From: Parablautia intestinalis
Lineage (GTDB): Bacteria; Bacillota; Clostridia; Lachnospirales; Lachnospiraceae
NCBI GenBank assembly: GCA_003612395.1
Contig: RAYQ01000003.1
Span: 244,438 to 308,437, forward strand
Length of the DNA: 64,000 nt
Direction of reading: 5' to 3'
Part shown: positions 37,210 to 45,111 of the stretch, one piece after another
Layout of the letters: every line of letters starts with the position of its first letter
How positions within the stretch are numbered: the stretch's first letter is position 1
The notes under the pieces: generated by a model
Seen by the model: the letters and a program-made list of their open reading frames with translations, nothing else
Told to the model about the DNA's origin: nothing
Databases searched by the model: none
Made by a program: the position numbers and the translations under genes

Positions 37210-38142
37210 CTACTGAAGATCTTTTACAGAAGATCTGACATAAAGAACTGCCGGAACAGCCGCCACCAGCATCATAATCACACTGACTGCCGATGCGTAA
37301 CCATATCTGAAATTGGTAAATGCCTGCTGATATACCTCCACTGCCAACAGCTTGGTCCGGCCTAAAGGTCCGCCGCTGGTAACCATATAGCTGATATTAA
37401 AGTTATTAAACTGCCAGATTAGCTCAAGCAAAACAGACACCGCAATAACCGGACGGATGCATGGCACCGTAATTTTCCAGAACTGCTTTATCTTTCCTGC
37501 TCCGTCCATGGTAGCCGCCTCATACAGCTCGGTCGGCACTGTCTGCAAGCCTGCAATGAACATTACCATCAAAAACGGAAAGATGGACCAGACATTTATG
37601 ATAACCAGCATGAGAAGCGGTATGGACAAAAATCCCAAAAACACATCCGTACTGTTCAAAAAGCTGATGGGCGTTTTAATCCAGCCCAGTCTTAACAGGA
37701 TAGAATTAATCGGGCTGAAATTCTCACTGAACAAAATTCTCCATGTAAAGGAAGCAACCAGCGGCGGTGTCACCCAGGGCGTTAGAAACATTGCCCGGAA
37801 AAATCCTTTTCCGGGCAGGGGCTTAATCAGCTTAACCGCCACATACATTGCCAGCGCCACCCCAAGTACCAGCGAAACAATGGCAAAGAACAAAGTATTA
37901 CATATGTAAAGCCACAGTTCGGTTTTCCCAAAGGCTTCTGCATAGTTTGCCAGCCCTATAAAGGGTTCTTCCCTGCTTAACAGGGATTTATCAAAAAAGG
38001 ACATTCCAACTGTTCTGAGGGTAGGGTATACCGATACGATAATTACTGCCAAAACAGCAGGAAGCAGCATAATAAAGGGCGTATGCCGATCCCAAAACCC
38101 TCCTTCTAAGCCTGCCTGCCTTCCTCCTTTGCTCTTTTCCAT
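37210..38142 (-). CDS. Carbohydrate ABC permease, MalF type
   Basis: About 310 residues, six predicted helices. The EAA loop is PTELYEAATMDGAGKIKQFW, and FMLPWV-like AMFLTPWVTPPLVAS precedes it. The start at 38142 has GGAGG eight bases upstream; the longer frame overlaps the LacI stop. It follows the regulator gene by 23 bp, so regulator and transporter are co-transcribed. Confidence 0.92.
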   Translation of the reverse strand: MEKSKGGRQAGLEGGFWDRHTPFIMLLPAVLAVIIVSVYPTLRTVGMSFFDKSLLSREEPFIGLANYAEAFGKTELWLYICNTLFFAIVSLVLGVALAMYVAVKLIKPLPGKGFFRAMFLTPWVTPPLVASFTWRILFSENFSPINSILLRLGWIKTPISFLNSTDVFLGFLSIPLLMLVIINVWSIFPFLMVMFIAGLQTVPTELYEAATMDGAGKIKQFWKITVPCIRPVIAVSVLLELIWQFNNFNISYMVTSGGPLGRTKLLAVEVYQQAFTNFRYGYASAVSVIMMLVAAVPAVLYVRSSVKDLQ

Positions 38143-38165
38143 ATCCGCTACCTCCTTTTTTACTT

Positions 38166-39200
38166 TCAATTGCTGATTCTTTTTATTGAGTTTCGCTCTA
38201 CAAAAACCGGGCTGATTTTTATTGTTTTCACATGCTGGCCGGGATTTTGTATTTTGCTAATAAGCGCTTCCACCGCTGCTTCTCCGATTTCCTCTACCGG
38301 AAGCTGTAAAGTTGATAATGGAGGAGATAAAAACTGTGCGAGCGTATCATCATAACCCACAACAGAGATATCCTCCGGAATGCTTATATGCAATTCTAAA
38401 AGTGCACGATATACGCCGGCAGCTAAAATATCAGATGCTGCAAATATAGCTGTAGGACGTTCGCCCTCCTCACAATTATTCAGGATTTCTTTTGTTTTAC
38501 GATAGCCATCCTCCACACCATAATCATTCACAAAGTAAGAATGGCCTCTGGCATAATCGCCGTCTATATCTTTCATAGCCTGCTGATAGCCGTAATACCG
38601 CTCATTTTCCACTGCTGAGTCGTGCCCGACTCCTAAAAAGGCAATTTGCCTGTGCCCTGCATTTCCAAGCTTTTTAACAGCCGCATAGCTTCCTTCTTCA
38701 TTGTTAATCAGTATTTTCTCAATTCCATATATATCAGCGGGACGTTCTATCATTACAATGGGAACCGCAATTTCATCTATTTTTATTGCCATCTTATCTA
38801 TAGCTCCTTTGATATCTCCGGAATTCATTATGATGCCATCCACTCCATAAAAGCAGACATCTGAAAGGATTTCATTTAATGCATAGATATTTTCCGGATC
38901 CAGTGAATAAGAGATTGTCCTGAATCCACGCTCAAAGCTTTTCTTTTCGATGCTTACCGCTATTTTGGTAAAAAATATATTTTCCTCTGAGTTTTGATGA
39001 ATATGCGCAATAAGATTCGAACGCCCTCCCCGCAGGTATCTTGCCTGCTGGTTAGGGGTATAATTCATTCTCTCTAATACAGCGTCAAGTTTTCTCTTTT
39101 TTTCTTTTGATACATAACCGCTTTTATTGATATACCTTGTCACGCAGGAAACTGAAACACCGGCCTCTTCTGCAATCATTTTTAGTGTGACTTTTTTCAT
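38166..39200 (-). CDS. LacI-family regulator of the sugar ABC operon
   Basis: 344 residues. The N-terminal helix-turn-helix is VTLKMIAEEAGVSVSCVTRY, with hinge-helix NYTPNQQARYLRG, followed by a periplasmic-binding-like sensor domain (VDGIIMNSGD, AIFAASDILAAGVYRAL). It is first in the operon and divergent from an AraC gene; a LacI-type operator lies between them at 39372-39385. It probably senses the sugar carried by the ABC system. Confidence 0.92.
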   Translation of the reverse strand: MKKVTLKMIAEEAGVSVSCVTRYINKSGYVSKEKKRKLDAVLERMNYTPNQQARYLRGGRSNLIAHIHQNSEENIFFTKIAVSIEKKSFERGFRTISYSLDPENIYALNEILSDVCFYGVDGIIMNSGDIKGAIDKMAIKIDEIAVPIVMIERPADIYGIEKILINNEEGSYAAVKKLGNAGHRQIAFLGVGHDSAVENERYYGYQQAMKDIDGDYARGHSYFVNDYGVEDGYRKTKEILNNCEEGERPTAIFAASDILAAGVYRALLELHISIPEDISVVGYDDTLAQFLSPPLSTLQLPVEEIGEAAVEALISKIQNPGQHVKTIKISPVFVERNSIKRISN

Positions 39201-39371
39201 ATTTCTCCTGCAACTTTTTTCATATTTTTTTCAGACATATTACCTATTATTGCCAACTATATTCTGAATTATTTATTAATTCATCTTTATTTGTGTTTAC
39301 ACATTAACACACAGAGATACCTTTGGCAATGCATTTTTAGTCATTTTGCACATTTTCGTTGTTTTACACTA

Positions 39372-39385
39372 TGATAACGTTGTCA
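39372..39385. promoter_or_regulatory. LacI-type operator between LacI and AraC genes
   Basis: TGATAACGTTGTCA, a 14-bp palindrome with central CG and one mismatched pair (A/G positions swap). It lies about 170 bp from either start in the 380-bp divergent region. Confidence 0.55.
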
Positions 39386-39424
39386 CATTTTTACAATTTT
39401 TCCAATGAAATTACTCTAATTATC

Positions 39425-39453
39425 TTGTTTTTTGAAATTGCATATGATATTAT
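39425..39453 (+). promoter_or_regulatory. Candidate promoter for AraC-type gene
   Basis: -35 TTGTTT, 17-bp spacer, -10 TATTAT on the plus strand, about 45 bp before the leader element. Confidence 0.45.
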
Positions 39454-39496
39454 CGCAATAATGATACCTGATTAAATTAAAGAACAATAATGCTAT

Positions 39497-39586
39497 AGGA
39501 GGATACTGTGAAAAATAAATTTTTCACAGACAAATTTGTGCTGACGCCCAAATTTACAGGTGTTGGCAGCATGGAGGATTACTATG
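39497..39586 (+). repeat. Start-codon-linked hairpin element, AraC copy (most complete)
   Basis: In order: AGGAGG; a hairpin CTGTGAAAAAT / ATTTTTCACAG; ACAAATTTGTG; GCCCAAATTTACAGG; GTTGGCAGCATGGAGG; and the AraC ATG. The first half is identical over 30 bases to the leader at 55801-55830, read on the other strand. Confidence 0.75.
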
Positions 39587-39648
39587 GCACTATATTCACT
39601 TGGAACTTCCCATGTTTCACTAAAGCACTGCGAGCTGCATTCTCATAA
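39508..39648 (+). other. Upstream ORF overlapping the AraC gene (46 codons)
   Basis: GTG with AGGAGG five bases upstream. The peptide begins MKNKFFTDKFV and runs 65 bases past the AraC start in another frame. The first 11 residues equal those of the upstream ORF at 55830. Confidence 0.4.
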
Positions 39649-40342
39649 TTCCTGGGAAATTGTTTTAAATGTCAAAGGGATGGGAATTGCTTTGGTTGGA
39701 GAAATGAATTATTCCTTTTCTCCCAATACGATCATGTGTATACCCCCGGGGATCCCTCACATGAAAACATCTGAAAACGGCTTTTATGATATTTACTTTC
39801 ATACAGACACCATATTTTTTGCCATGCAGACCTCTTCCGGTACCGGCAAAAAATCCGCTAAGGCCCTTCCCCTCATTATGCAGGATGATGCGGAGCAGAG
39901 CTTTCAGTCCATTTTATCCCTTATGCTAAGGCTCCATTACCAGACACCAAAGCATGAGGCTGTTTTGCTGTCCTTGCACAATGCCGCCCTGCAGCTTTTA
40001 AATTTATGGGCGGACCGGGACTTAACCGATCCTGTCATTGCATACATACAGAGCAGACTCATTTCCTCCTTTACGGATCCGGAAATCAATATCACGTCTA
40101 TTTTGCTGGAAAGCGGTTATACGAAAGATTATATCCGGCGAAGGTTTCACAAAGAGCTGGGTGTTACCCCCAATGAATATGTGACAAATCTGCGCATTAA
40201 CTATGCCAGACAGCTCCTTTCCCAAAAGGAAATTCTCAAACTGAATGTTGCCGATGTAAGCAGTATGTGCGGATACTATGATGCCGCGTATTTTTCCAGA
40301 ATCTTTCGAAAAAAGATTGGCATTCCTCCCGGAAGTTACTAA
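39584..40342 (+). CDS. AraC-family regulator with cupin sensor domain
   Basis: About 252 residues. An N-terminal cupin-like domain (HCELHSHNSWEIVLNVKG, then MCIPPGIPHMKTS) would bind the effector. The C-terminal pair of helix-turn-helices is typical of AraC/XylS (KDYIRRRFHKELGVTPNEYV, and DVSSMCGYYDAAYFSRIFRK). The start at 39584 has GGAGG six bases upstream. It is divergent from the LacI-led operon and probably activates it or the alcohol dehydrogenase that follows. Confidence 0.9.
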   Translation: MALYSLGTSHVSLKHCELHSHNSWEIVLNVKGMGIALVGEMNYSFSPNTIMCIPPGIPHMKTSENGFYDIYFHTDTIFFAMQTSSGTGKKSAKALPLIMQDDAEQSFQSILSLMLRLHYQTPKHEAVLLSLHNAALQLLNLWADRDLTDPVIAYIQSRLISSFTDPEINITSILLESGYTKDYIRRRFHKELGVTPNEYVTNLRINYARQLLSQKEILKLNVADVSSMCGYYDAAYFSRIFRKKIGIPPGSY

Positions 40343-40425
40343 TGCTTGTACTCAAAACCAGAGCGTTTTTGTCCATATTATTGCCGTTATTATTCTTTCT
40401 ATACCTTCTGGTTCTTTTATAAAAT

Positions 40426-40525
40426 AAATCTGGCAGGCGAAATGCCAGATTTTGCTCTGCCATTATGAAATTGTAACGTTTCAGCACAAATCTGCAGGAT
40501 ATTGGAAGTATGGGGGATCATTATG
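40426..40525 (+). repeat. Start-codon-linked hairpin element, alcohol dehydrogenase copy
   Basis: A 10-bp perfect stem AAATCTGGCA / TGCCAGATTT (40426-40452), a diverged middle, then CACAAATCTGCAGG and ATTGGAAGTATGGGGG directly before the start. Confidence 0.55.
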
Positions 40526-41485
40526 GTGAAAACAAAAACAGCAGTTTTAATGGAACCGGGAAGATTTGAAATTCAGGAAAAGGATATTGCGCCAAAACCC
40601 GATGAGGTCATTGTCCGTGTTGAAGTCTGCGGACTTTGCAATTGGGAGCTCAATCATTTTAAAGGCTTTATTGGAAACTTTCCCATGACATTGGGACATG
40701 AATGGGCCGGAATCGTAGTGGAAACGGGCTCTGATACAACGAAATTAAAGATTGGCGACAAAGTGACCGTATTACCGGATCGTCTGGAAGGCTTTTCACA
40801 ATACGCAGCCGTTGGGGAAGAATTTTGCTTTCTGTTAAACGATGACATTGACATGAAAAAGGCTTTTTTAGAACCCTTAAAATGTGTGACCACCGTGCTC
40901 CATGCCGCCAGCCCTAAAGTCGGCGATTACGGCATTGTTACAGGCTGTGGTCCAATGGGCCTTTGGTGTATACAGGCATTAAAAGGACAGCTCTTAGCCG
41001 GACTAATCGCGATTGATATTGATGATGAAAAGCTGGCTCTGGCTGCAAAAATGGGAGCCGGTGCAGTTATCAACAGCCGAAAGGAAAATGCGCCGCAGCG
41101 GATCAGGGAGATCACAAACGGGCATATGGCTGATTTTGTGATTGAGGGGACCGGTCTGCCAGCGCTGATGGAAGCCTGTGCCGACTATATGAAAAGCGGC
41201 CCTGCACGTTTATGCATTATGAGCTATTATGAGTCTGGTATGACAAATTTTGATTTCAGAAAATTTTTGGACAAAGGTACCACTATTTTTACTCCCCATC
41301 CGGTATCCGAGCCCTTTCCGCTTGATACGGCCAGACGCGCTGCCGCTTTAATCAACAATGGCTCCTTCCACATGGACGATATGATATCCCATACCTTCCG
41401 GCTTGATGAGATACAGGAAGCCTTTCTTACTCTCAGTCGTAAACCCCGTGGGTTTATTAAGGGGGTTGTATATCCAAATGATTAA
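40523..41485 (+). CDS. Zinc-dependent alcohol/polyol dehydrogenase
   Basis: About 320 residues of the MDR superfamily. VCGLCNWELNHFKG supplies the catalytic Cys, TLGHEWAG the His-Glu, and YGIVTGCGPMGLWCIQAL the dinucleotide fold. A structural-zinc Cys loop is not evident. The start at 40523 has GGGGG six bases upstream. It follows the AraC gene and is related in role to the dehydrogenase at 33698, so the two may act on successive or alternative sugar alcohols. Confidence 0.9.
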   Translation: MVKTKTAVLMEPGRFEIQEKDIAPKPDEVIVRVEVCGLCNWELNHFKGFIGNFPMTLGHEWAGIVVETGSDTTKLKIGDKVTVLPDRLEGFSQYAAVGEEFCFLLNDDIDMKKAFLEPLKCVTTVLHAASPKVGDYGIVTGCGPMGLWCIQALKGQLLAGLIAIDIDDEKLALAAKMGAGAVINSRKENAPQRIREITNGHMADFVIEGTGLPALMEACADYMKSGPARLCIMSYYESGMTNFDFRKFLDKGTTIFTPHPVSEPFPLDTARRAAALINNGSFHMDDMISHTFRLDEIQEAFLTLSRKPRGFIKGVVYPND

Positions 41486-41515
41486 GTAAAGCTCAGATTA
41501 CTTTTTATCTCCAAA

Positions 41516-41551
41516 AAAACCCCTGTCAGCTCCACCGGCTGCAGGGGTTTT
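41516..41551. terminator. Bidirectional terminator
   Basis: AAAACCCCTG / CAGGGGTTTT with inner CAGC / GCTG. An A7 run on one side and TTTT on the other suit both the dehydrogenase and, from the other strand, htpG. Confidence 0.8.
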
Positions 41552-41561
41552 CTCATCTTAC

Positions 41562-41597
41562 AATAAGCCGATTCGCGAAGTGTATCGGCGTTTGTTT
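41562..41597 (+). repeat. Hairpin repeat family 1, copy F
   Basis: AATAAG, GCCGAT arm, loop TCGCGAAGTGT, ATCGGC arm, TTTGTTT. The cleanest copy: a perfect 6-bp stem. Confidence 0.65.
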
Positions 41598-41599
41598 AA

Positions 41600-41638
41600 C
41601 ATAAGGATGGCTGGCGAAGCCTGGCATCCGTTGTTTTA
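41600..41638 (+). repeat. Hairpin repeat family 1, copy G
   Basis: ATAAG, GGATG arm, GCTGGCGAAGCCTGG loop region, CATCC arm, TTGTTTTATT. It sits in tandem with copy F and reaches into the htpG stop codon. Confidence 0.6.
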
Positions 41639-43834
41639 TTTCGTCAGAAGCATCATAATATCATTGGTTCTTGCAACAAACTTGCTCATTGCCTCCGGCT
41701 CAAGAGGTGCATGCTGCAAAAGCGCAAGGTCATAGAGCTGTTCGCAGATCATATTTACATTGTTTCCTTCCGCATTGTCCATTACATACTGAACAAGAGG
41801 ATGGTTGGCGTTCAGAATAAGGGTTTCGCCCTCTTTTCCAAAGCCTCCCATATCCATACCCGGCATGGAATACATCTTCATCATATCCTGCATTCTCCTG
41901 CTCTCCTCAGAGAGGGTAATCATGGAGGATATCTTCTTGTTTTTCAGCTTCTCAACTTTGATAGTAATCTTATCCTTCTTAAGAACCTTCTTCATCACCT
42001 TGCCGATGGCCTCAGCCGCTGCCTCAAGTTCTTTGGCAGTCTTTTTATTGGTTTTTGCTCTGAAGGTGTCCGTAAGGTCCGCATCAATTCTCTGGAATTT
42101 AATGCCCTCATTCTTTGCCTCTAACTGGGAAATGAAAGGCTGGTCAATGTTGTGCGTGAGGATAACAGCGTCCATTTTGGCAGCCTTAAACATGCTGATA
42201 TACTGTCCCTGCTGCTTTTCATCGGTTACATAGTAGATAACCTTTTCCTTCTTTTCTTCCTCGTCCTCTTCCTCTTCCTCAGCATCATCCCCGGCGCCAG
42301 CGGAAATCACATTGCCATCGGCATCCACCACCTCTGCACCTGCAGCATCTTCCGCCTCATCTTCAACGCTGCCTGCATTCTCTATCTTCTGGCCGCCTTC
42401 TGTCTGCGCATCTTCCTTCGCTTCATGCCCCTGTGCTGCATCGTTCTCTTTTGATTCCTTTGCATCCACATCCCCGGCAGTATCCTCCGCCTCATCGGGA
42501 TCTGTCTTTTTAACCTCAAGGCACTCGGGAAGGGTCAGATATTTTCCGTCCAGATTCTTAAACAGAATATAATCTGTCATCTTCTCGCAGAACTTATCGT
42601 CTCTAAGGCATCCATATTTGATGAAAGGACTGATATCATCCCAGTATTTCTCATATTCTTCTTTTTCGGTCTTGCACATGCCGGAAAGCTTGTCTGCAAC
42701 CTTCTTTGTGATATAATCAGAAATTTTCTTCACAAATCCGTCATTTTGCAGCGCACTTCTCGATACGTTAAGAGGCAGGTCAGGGCAGTCAATCACCCCC
42801 TTAAGGAGCATCAGGAATTCCGGAATAACTTCTTTAATATTATCCGCAATAAATACCTGATTGTTGTAAAGCTTAATCACGCCTTCAATTGACTCATACT
42901 CCATGTTGATCTTAGGGAAATATAAAATACCTTTTAAATTGAAGGGGTAATCCATATTCAAATGAATCCAGAATAAGGGCTCCTTGTAGTCCATGAAAAC
43001 CTTACGGTAAAATTCCAGATATTCTTCCCTCGTACACTCATTGGGATGCTTCATCCAAAGTGGGGTAGTTTCATTAAGAAGCTCAGGACGCTTTACTATC
43101 TTATATCTTAATTTGTCCTCCTCCTTCTCAGGCTTAATCTCTTCCACTACCGTATCCGTATCCAGCTTTTCATCCGCATCAATGGTCTGGGTGTCCGTGG
43201 TGTTTTCCTTGGAAAGATAAATCTCCGTGGGCATGAAGGAGCAATATTTCTTAATAACCTCCCTTGCCTTATATTCATTACAAAACTCCAGCACATCCTC
43301 ATTCAGGAAAAGAGTGACAGTGGTGCCAACCTCTGCCCGCTCTCCCTCCCTCATGTCGAATTCCGTGCCGCCGTCACATTCCCAATGAACCGGCGCGGCG
43401 CCCTCCTGCCAGGATAAAGAATCGATATGCACCTCGTCCGCTACCATAAATGCAGAATAAAATCCCAGACCAAAATGTCCGATAATCTGATCTTCGTTGG
43501 TCTTATCCTTATACTTTGCAATAAAATCTGTTGCCCCCGAAAATGCAATCTGGTTGATGTATTCCTCCACCTCATCTGCTGTCATACCGACACCATTGTC
43601 GATAAACTTAAGAGTTTTCGCCTCGGGATTGACCATAATCTGAATCTTTCCCTTATAATCCTCCGGCAGGGAATACTCTCCCATCATGTCCAGCTTTTTC
43701 AACTTGGTGATAGCGTCACATCCGTTAGATACCAGTTCCCTGAAAAAAATATCATGGTCTGAATACAGCCATTTCTTGATAATCGGGAAAATATTTTCAC
43801 TGTTGATTGATAAGTTTCCGTGTTTTTCCGCCAC
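41636..43834 (-). CDS. htpG: Hsp90-family chaperone HtpG
   Basis: About 732 residues, longer than the usual 610-650. The N-terminal ATP site has LVSNGCDAITKLK, FIDNGVGM and IGHFGLGFYS; the middle domain has NVSRSALQND. The start is taken at GTG 43834 because AAGGAG is eight bases upstream and relatives begin MAEKHGNLSI-like. An acidic, low-complexity insert of about 90 residues (roughly 455-545) interrupts the middle domain before EKVIYYVTDEK, and a shorter one sits between N and middle domains. A perfect CIRCE element upstream shows HrcA control. Confidence 0.96.
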   Translation of the reverse strand: MAEKHGNLSINSENIFPIIKKWLYSDHDIFFRELVSNGCDAITKLKKLDMMGEYSLPEDYKGKIQIMVNPEAKTLKFIDNGVGMTADEVEEYINQIAFSGATDFIAKYKDKTNEDQIIGHFGLGFYSAFMVADEVHIDSLSWQEGAAPVHWECDGGTEFDMREGERAEVGTTVTLFLNEDVLEFCNEYKAREVIKKYCSFMPTEIYLSKENTTDTQTIDADEKLDTDTVVEEIKPEKEEDKLRYKIVKRPELLNETTPLWMKHPNECTREEYLEFYRKVFMDYKEPLFWIHLNMDYPFNLKGILYFPKINMEYESIEGVIKLYNNQVFIADNIKEVIPEFLMLLKGVIDCPDLPLNVSRSALQNDGFVKKISDYITKKVADKLSGMCKTEKEEYEKYWDDISPFIKYGCLRDDKFCEKMTDYILFKNLDGKYLTLPECLEVKKTDPDEAEDTAGDVDAKESKENDAAQGHEAKEDAQTEGGQKIENAGSVEDEAEDAAGAEVVDADGNVISAGAGDDAEEEEEDEEEKKEKVIYYVTDEKQQGQYISMFKAAKMDAVILTHNIDQPFISQLEAKNEGIKFQRIDADLTDTFRAKTNKKTAKELEAAAEAIGKVMKKVLKKDKITIKVEKLKNKKISSMITLSEESRRMQDMMKMYSMPGMDMGGFGKEGETLILNANHPLVQYVMDNAEGNNVNMICEQLYDLALLQHAPLEPEAMSKFVARTNDIMMLLTK

Positions 43835-43890
43835 GACATTCACTCCTTTTTCTGAAAAATTTCCTTTTTGTTCCTATTCCAAGATGCATC

Positions 43891-43957
43891 CCGCATCTTT
43901 TTACTAATCCTGCTAAAAGAAAGTGTAATTCTCTTTTTTATAAAAGTCAAGGAAAAA
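43891..43957 (-). promoter_or_regulatory. Promoter of htpG
   Basis: Just downstream of CIRCE on the minus strand: -35 TTGACT, 17-bp spacer, -10 TACACT. A second pair (TTGACG, then TTAAAT after 17 bp) overlaps CIRCE itself. Confidence 0.6.
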
Positions 43958-43958
43958 T

Positions 43959-43985
43959 TAGCACTCATTTAAAATGAGTGCTAAT
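43959..43985. promoter_or_regulatory. CIRCE operator (HrcA binding site)
   Basis: TTAGCACTC, nine bases, GAGTGCTAA: an exact match to the CIRCE consensus. It lies about 125 bp before the htpG start and nowhere near another heat-shock gene. Confidence 0.95.
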
Positions 43986-44049
43986 AATTCGTCAAAACCC
44001 TTGATTTTCCAACATTTCTGTAATTCTAAAATTTTTATAAAAATAAGTA

Positions 44050-45111
44050 TTAACCAAAATACTGGTTGTAAATGTCAAAGAAATCTTTCGTTTTCACTTC
44101 TTCATTCTCTATAAAAGTAACCGTTTCCCAGAGTTCCTCATTTAAGGACCGGGCCAGAGACTTTACAAAGGCATCATACTCCTGACCAAACACTTCCTCA
44201 CGTCTTTTTTCTACAATCTTCACCTTATTTGCATCTGTCTCCTCGCGGTTAAAGGTACTGATACAGCGGATGATGTGATAACCGTCTCCCGCCTCCACGA
44301 TATCGCTTATTTCACCGGTTTCCAGATTGAAAGCGGCATCCTCATAGGCAGGCTCCATTTCCCCTTTGCCAAAGGATCTGGTTCCTTTTTCCCCTTCGCT
44401 GTAGGTAAGAAGCAAATCTTCAAAATCACTGTCCTCCTGCCCTGCAAGCTCTAAAATTTCCTGCGCTCGGTTTCTTGCCTCCTGCCTGGCACTTTCATCA
44501 TACTCTATTCTCTTTCCTGCTCCGTCCATGGAATAAGTTTTAATCAAAATATCCTGCACCGTAATGGTTCTCGCCTCGTCATCGCTGATCTCCGGATTAA
44601 TATCCTTGATAATAAATTCATATACCTTGTTTGCAAGGACAAATTCCGCATAGAGATTAAAAATGGTATCTTCCGTTACCTGCATGGCTTCCCGTTCTGT
44701 CTGATTAAGAGCCCCAAAATATGCACCTGCCGCCTCTCCGACCATCTTAAGCTCTGCCTCGTCCAGCTCGACCCCATGCTGCCTGGCTAAAAGGTTCATT
44801 GTCTTAATCTGCGCAAGCTCTGCAAGTACCGTATCTTTTACACTATCTTCAAGAGTAATGTCATTTAATCCTGTTTTCCAGATCTCCTTTCCATACACAC
44901 TCTCGTACTGATCCTGGGTGTTGGTAAGATAAACCATCACTTCCGGCAGCGTACAGGACATCGTCTCTATTCGAAAGACTTCATCTTTTCTGAATCCTGT
45001 GGTAAGCACAAGCTTTGTATCTGCCTTTGCATCTCCGCATCCGTAGGATGTCACCATAAGGAGACTGCACAAAAGTACGGCTGTCAGCCGTTTCCTCTTT
45101 CTTTTCCTCAT
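44050..45111 (-). CDS. Parvulin-type peptidyl-prolyl isomerase lipoprotein (PrsA/SurA-like)
   Basis: 353 residues. The lipobox is TSYGC (Cys at about 25) after a very basic MRKRKRKRL signal. The N-terminal helical part resembles the SurA/PrsA chaperone arm. The parvulin domain (about 180-300) has VQDILIKTYS, FEDLLLTYSEGEKGTRSFGK and AGDGYHIIRCIS. It would help secreted proteins fold outside the membrane. Its start overlaps the upstream oxidoreductase stop by four bases (ATGA), so the two are translationally coupled. Confidence 0.9.
   Translation of the reverse strand: MRKRKRKRLTAVLLCSLLMVTSYGCGDAKADTKLVLTTGFRKDEVFRIETMSCTLPEVMVYLTNTQDQYESVYGKEIWKTGLNDITLEDSVKDTVLAELAQIKTMNLLARQHGVELDEAELKMVGEAAGAYFGALNQTEREAMQVTEDTIFNLYAEFVLANKVYEFIIKDINPEISDDEARTITVQDILIKTYSMDGAGKRIEYDESARQEARNRAQEILELAGQEDSDFEDLLLTYSEGEKGTRSFGKGEMEPAYEDAAFNLETGEISDIVEAGDGYHIIRCISTFNREETDANKVKIVEKRREEVFGQEYDAFVKSLARSLNEELWETVTFIENEEVKTKDFFDIYNQYFG

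Noticed and set aside
42312..42572. Plus-strand ORF of 86 codons inside htpG
   Set aside because: It is the reverse reading of the acidic low-complexity insert and has no ribosome binding site.
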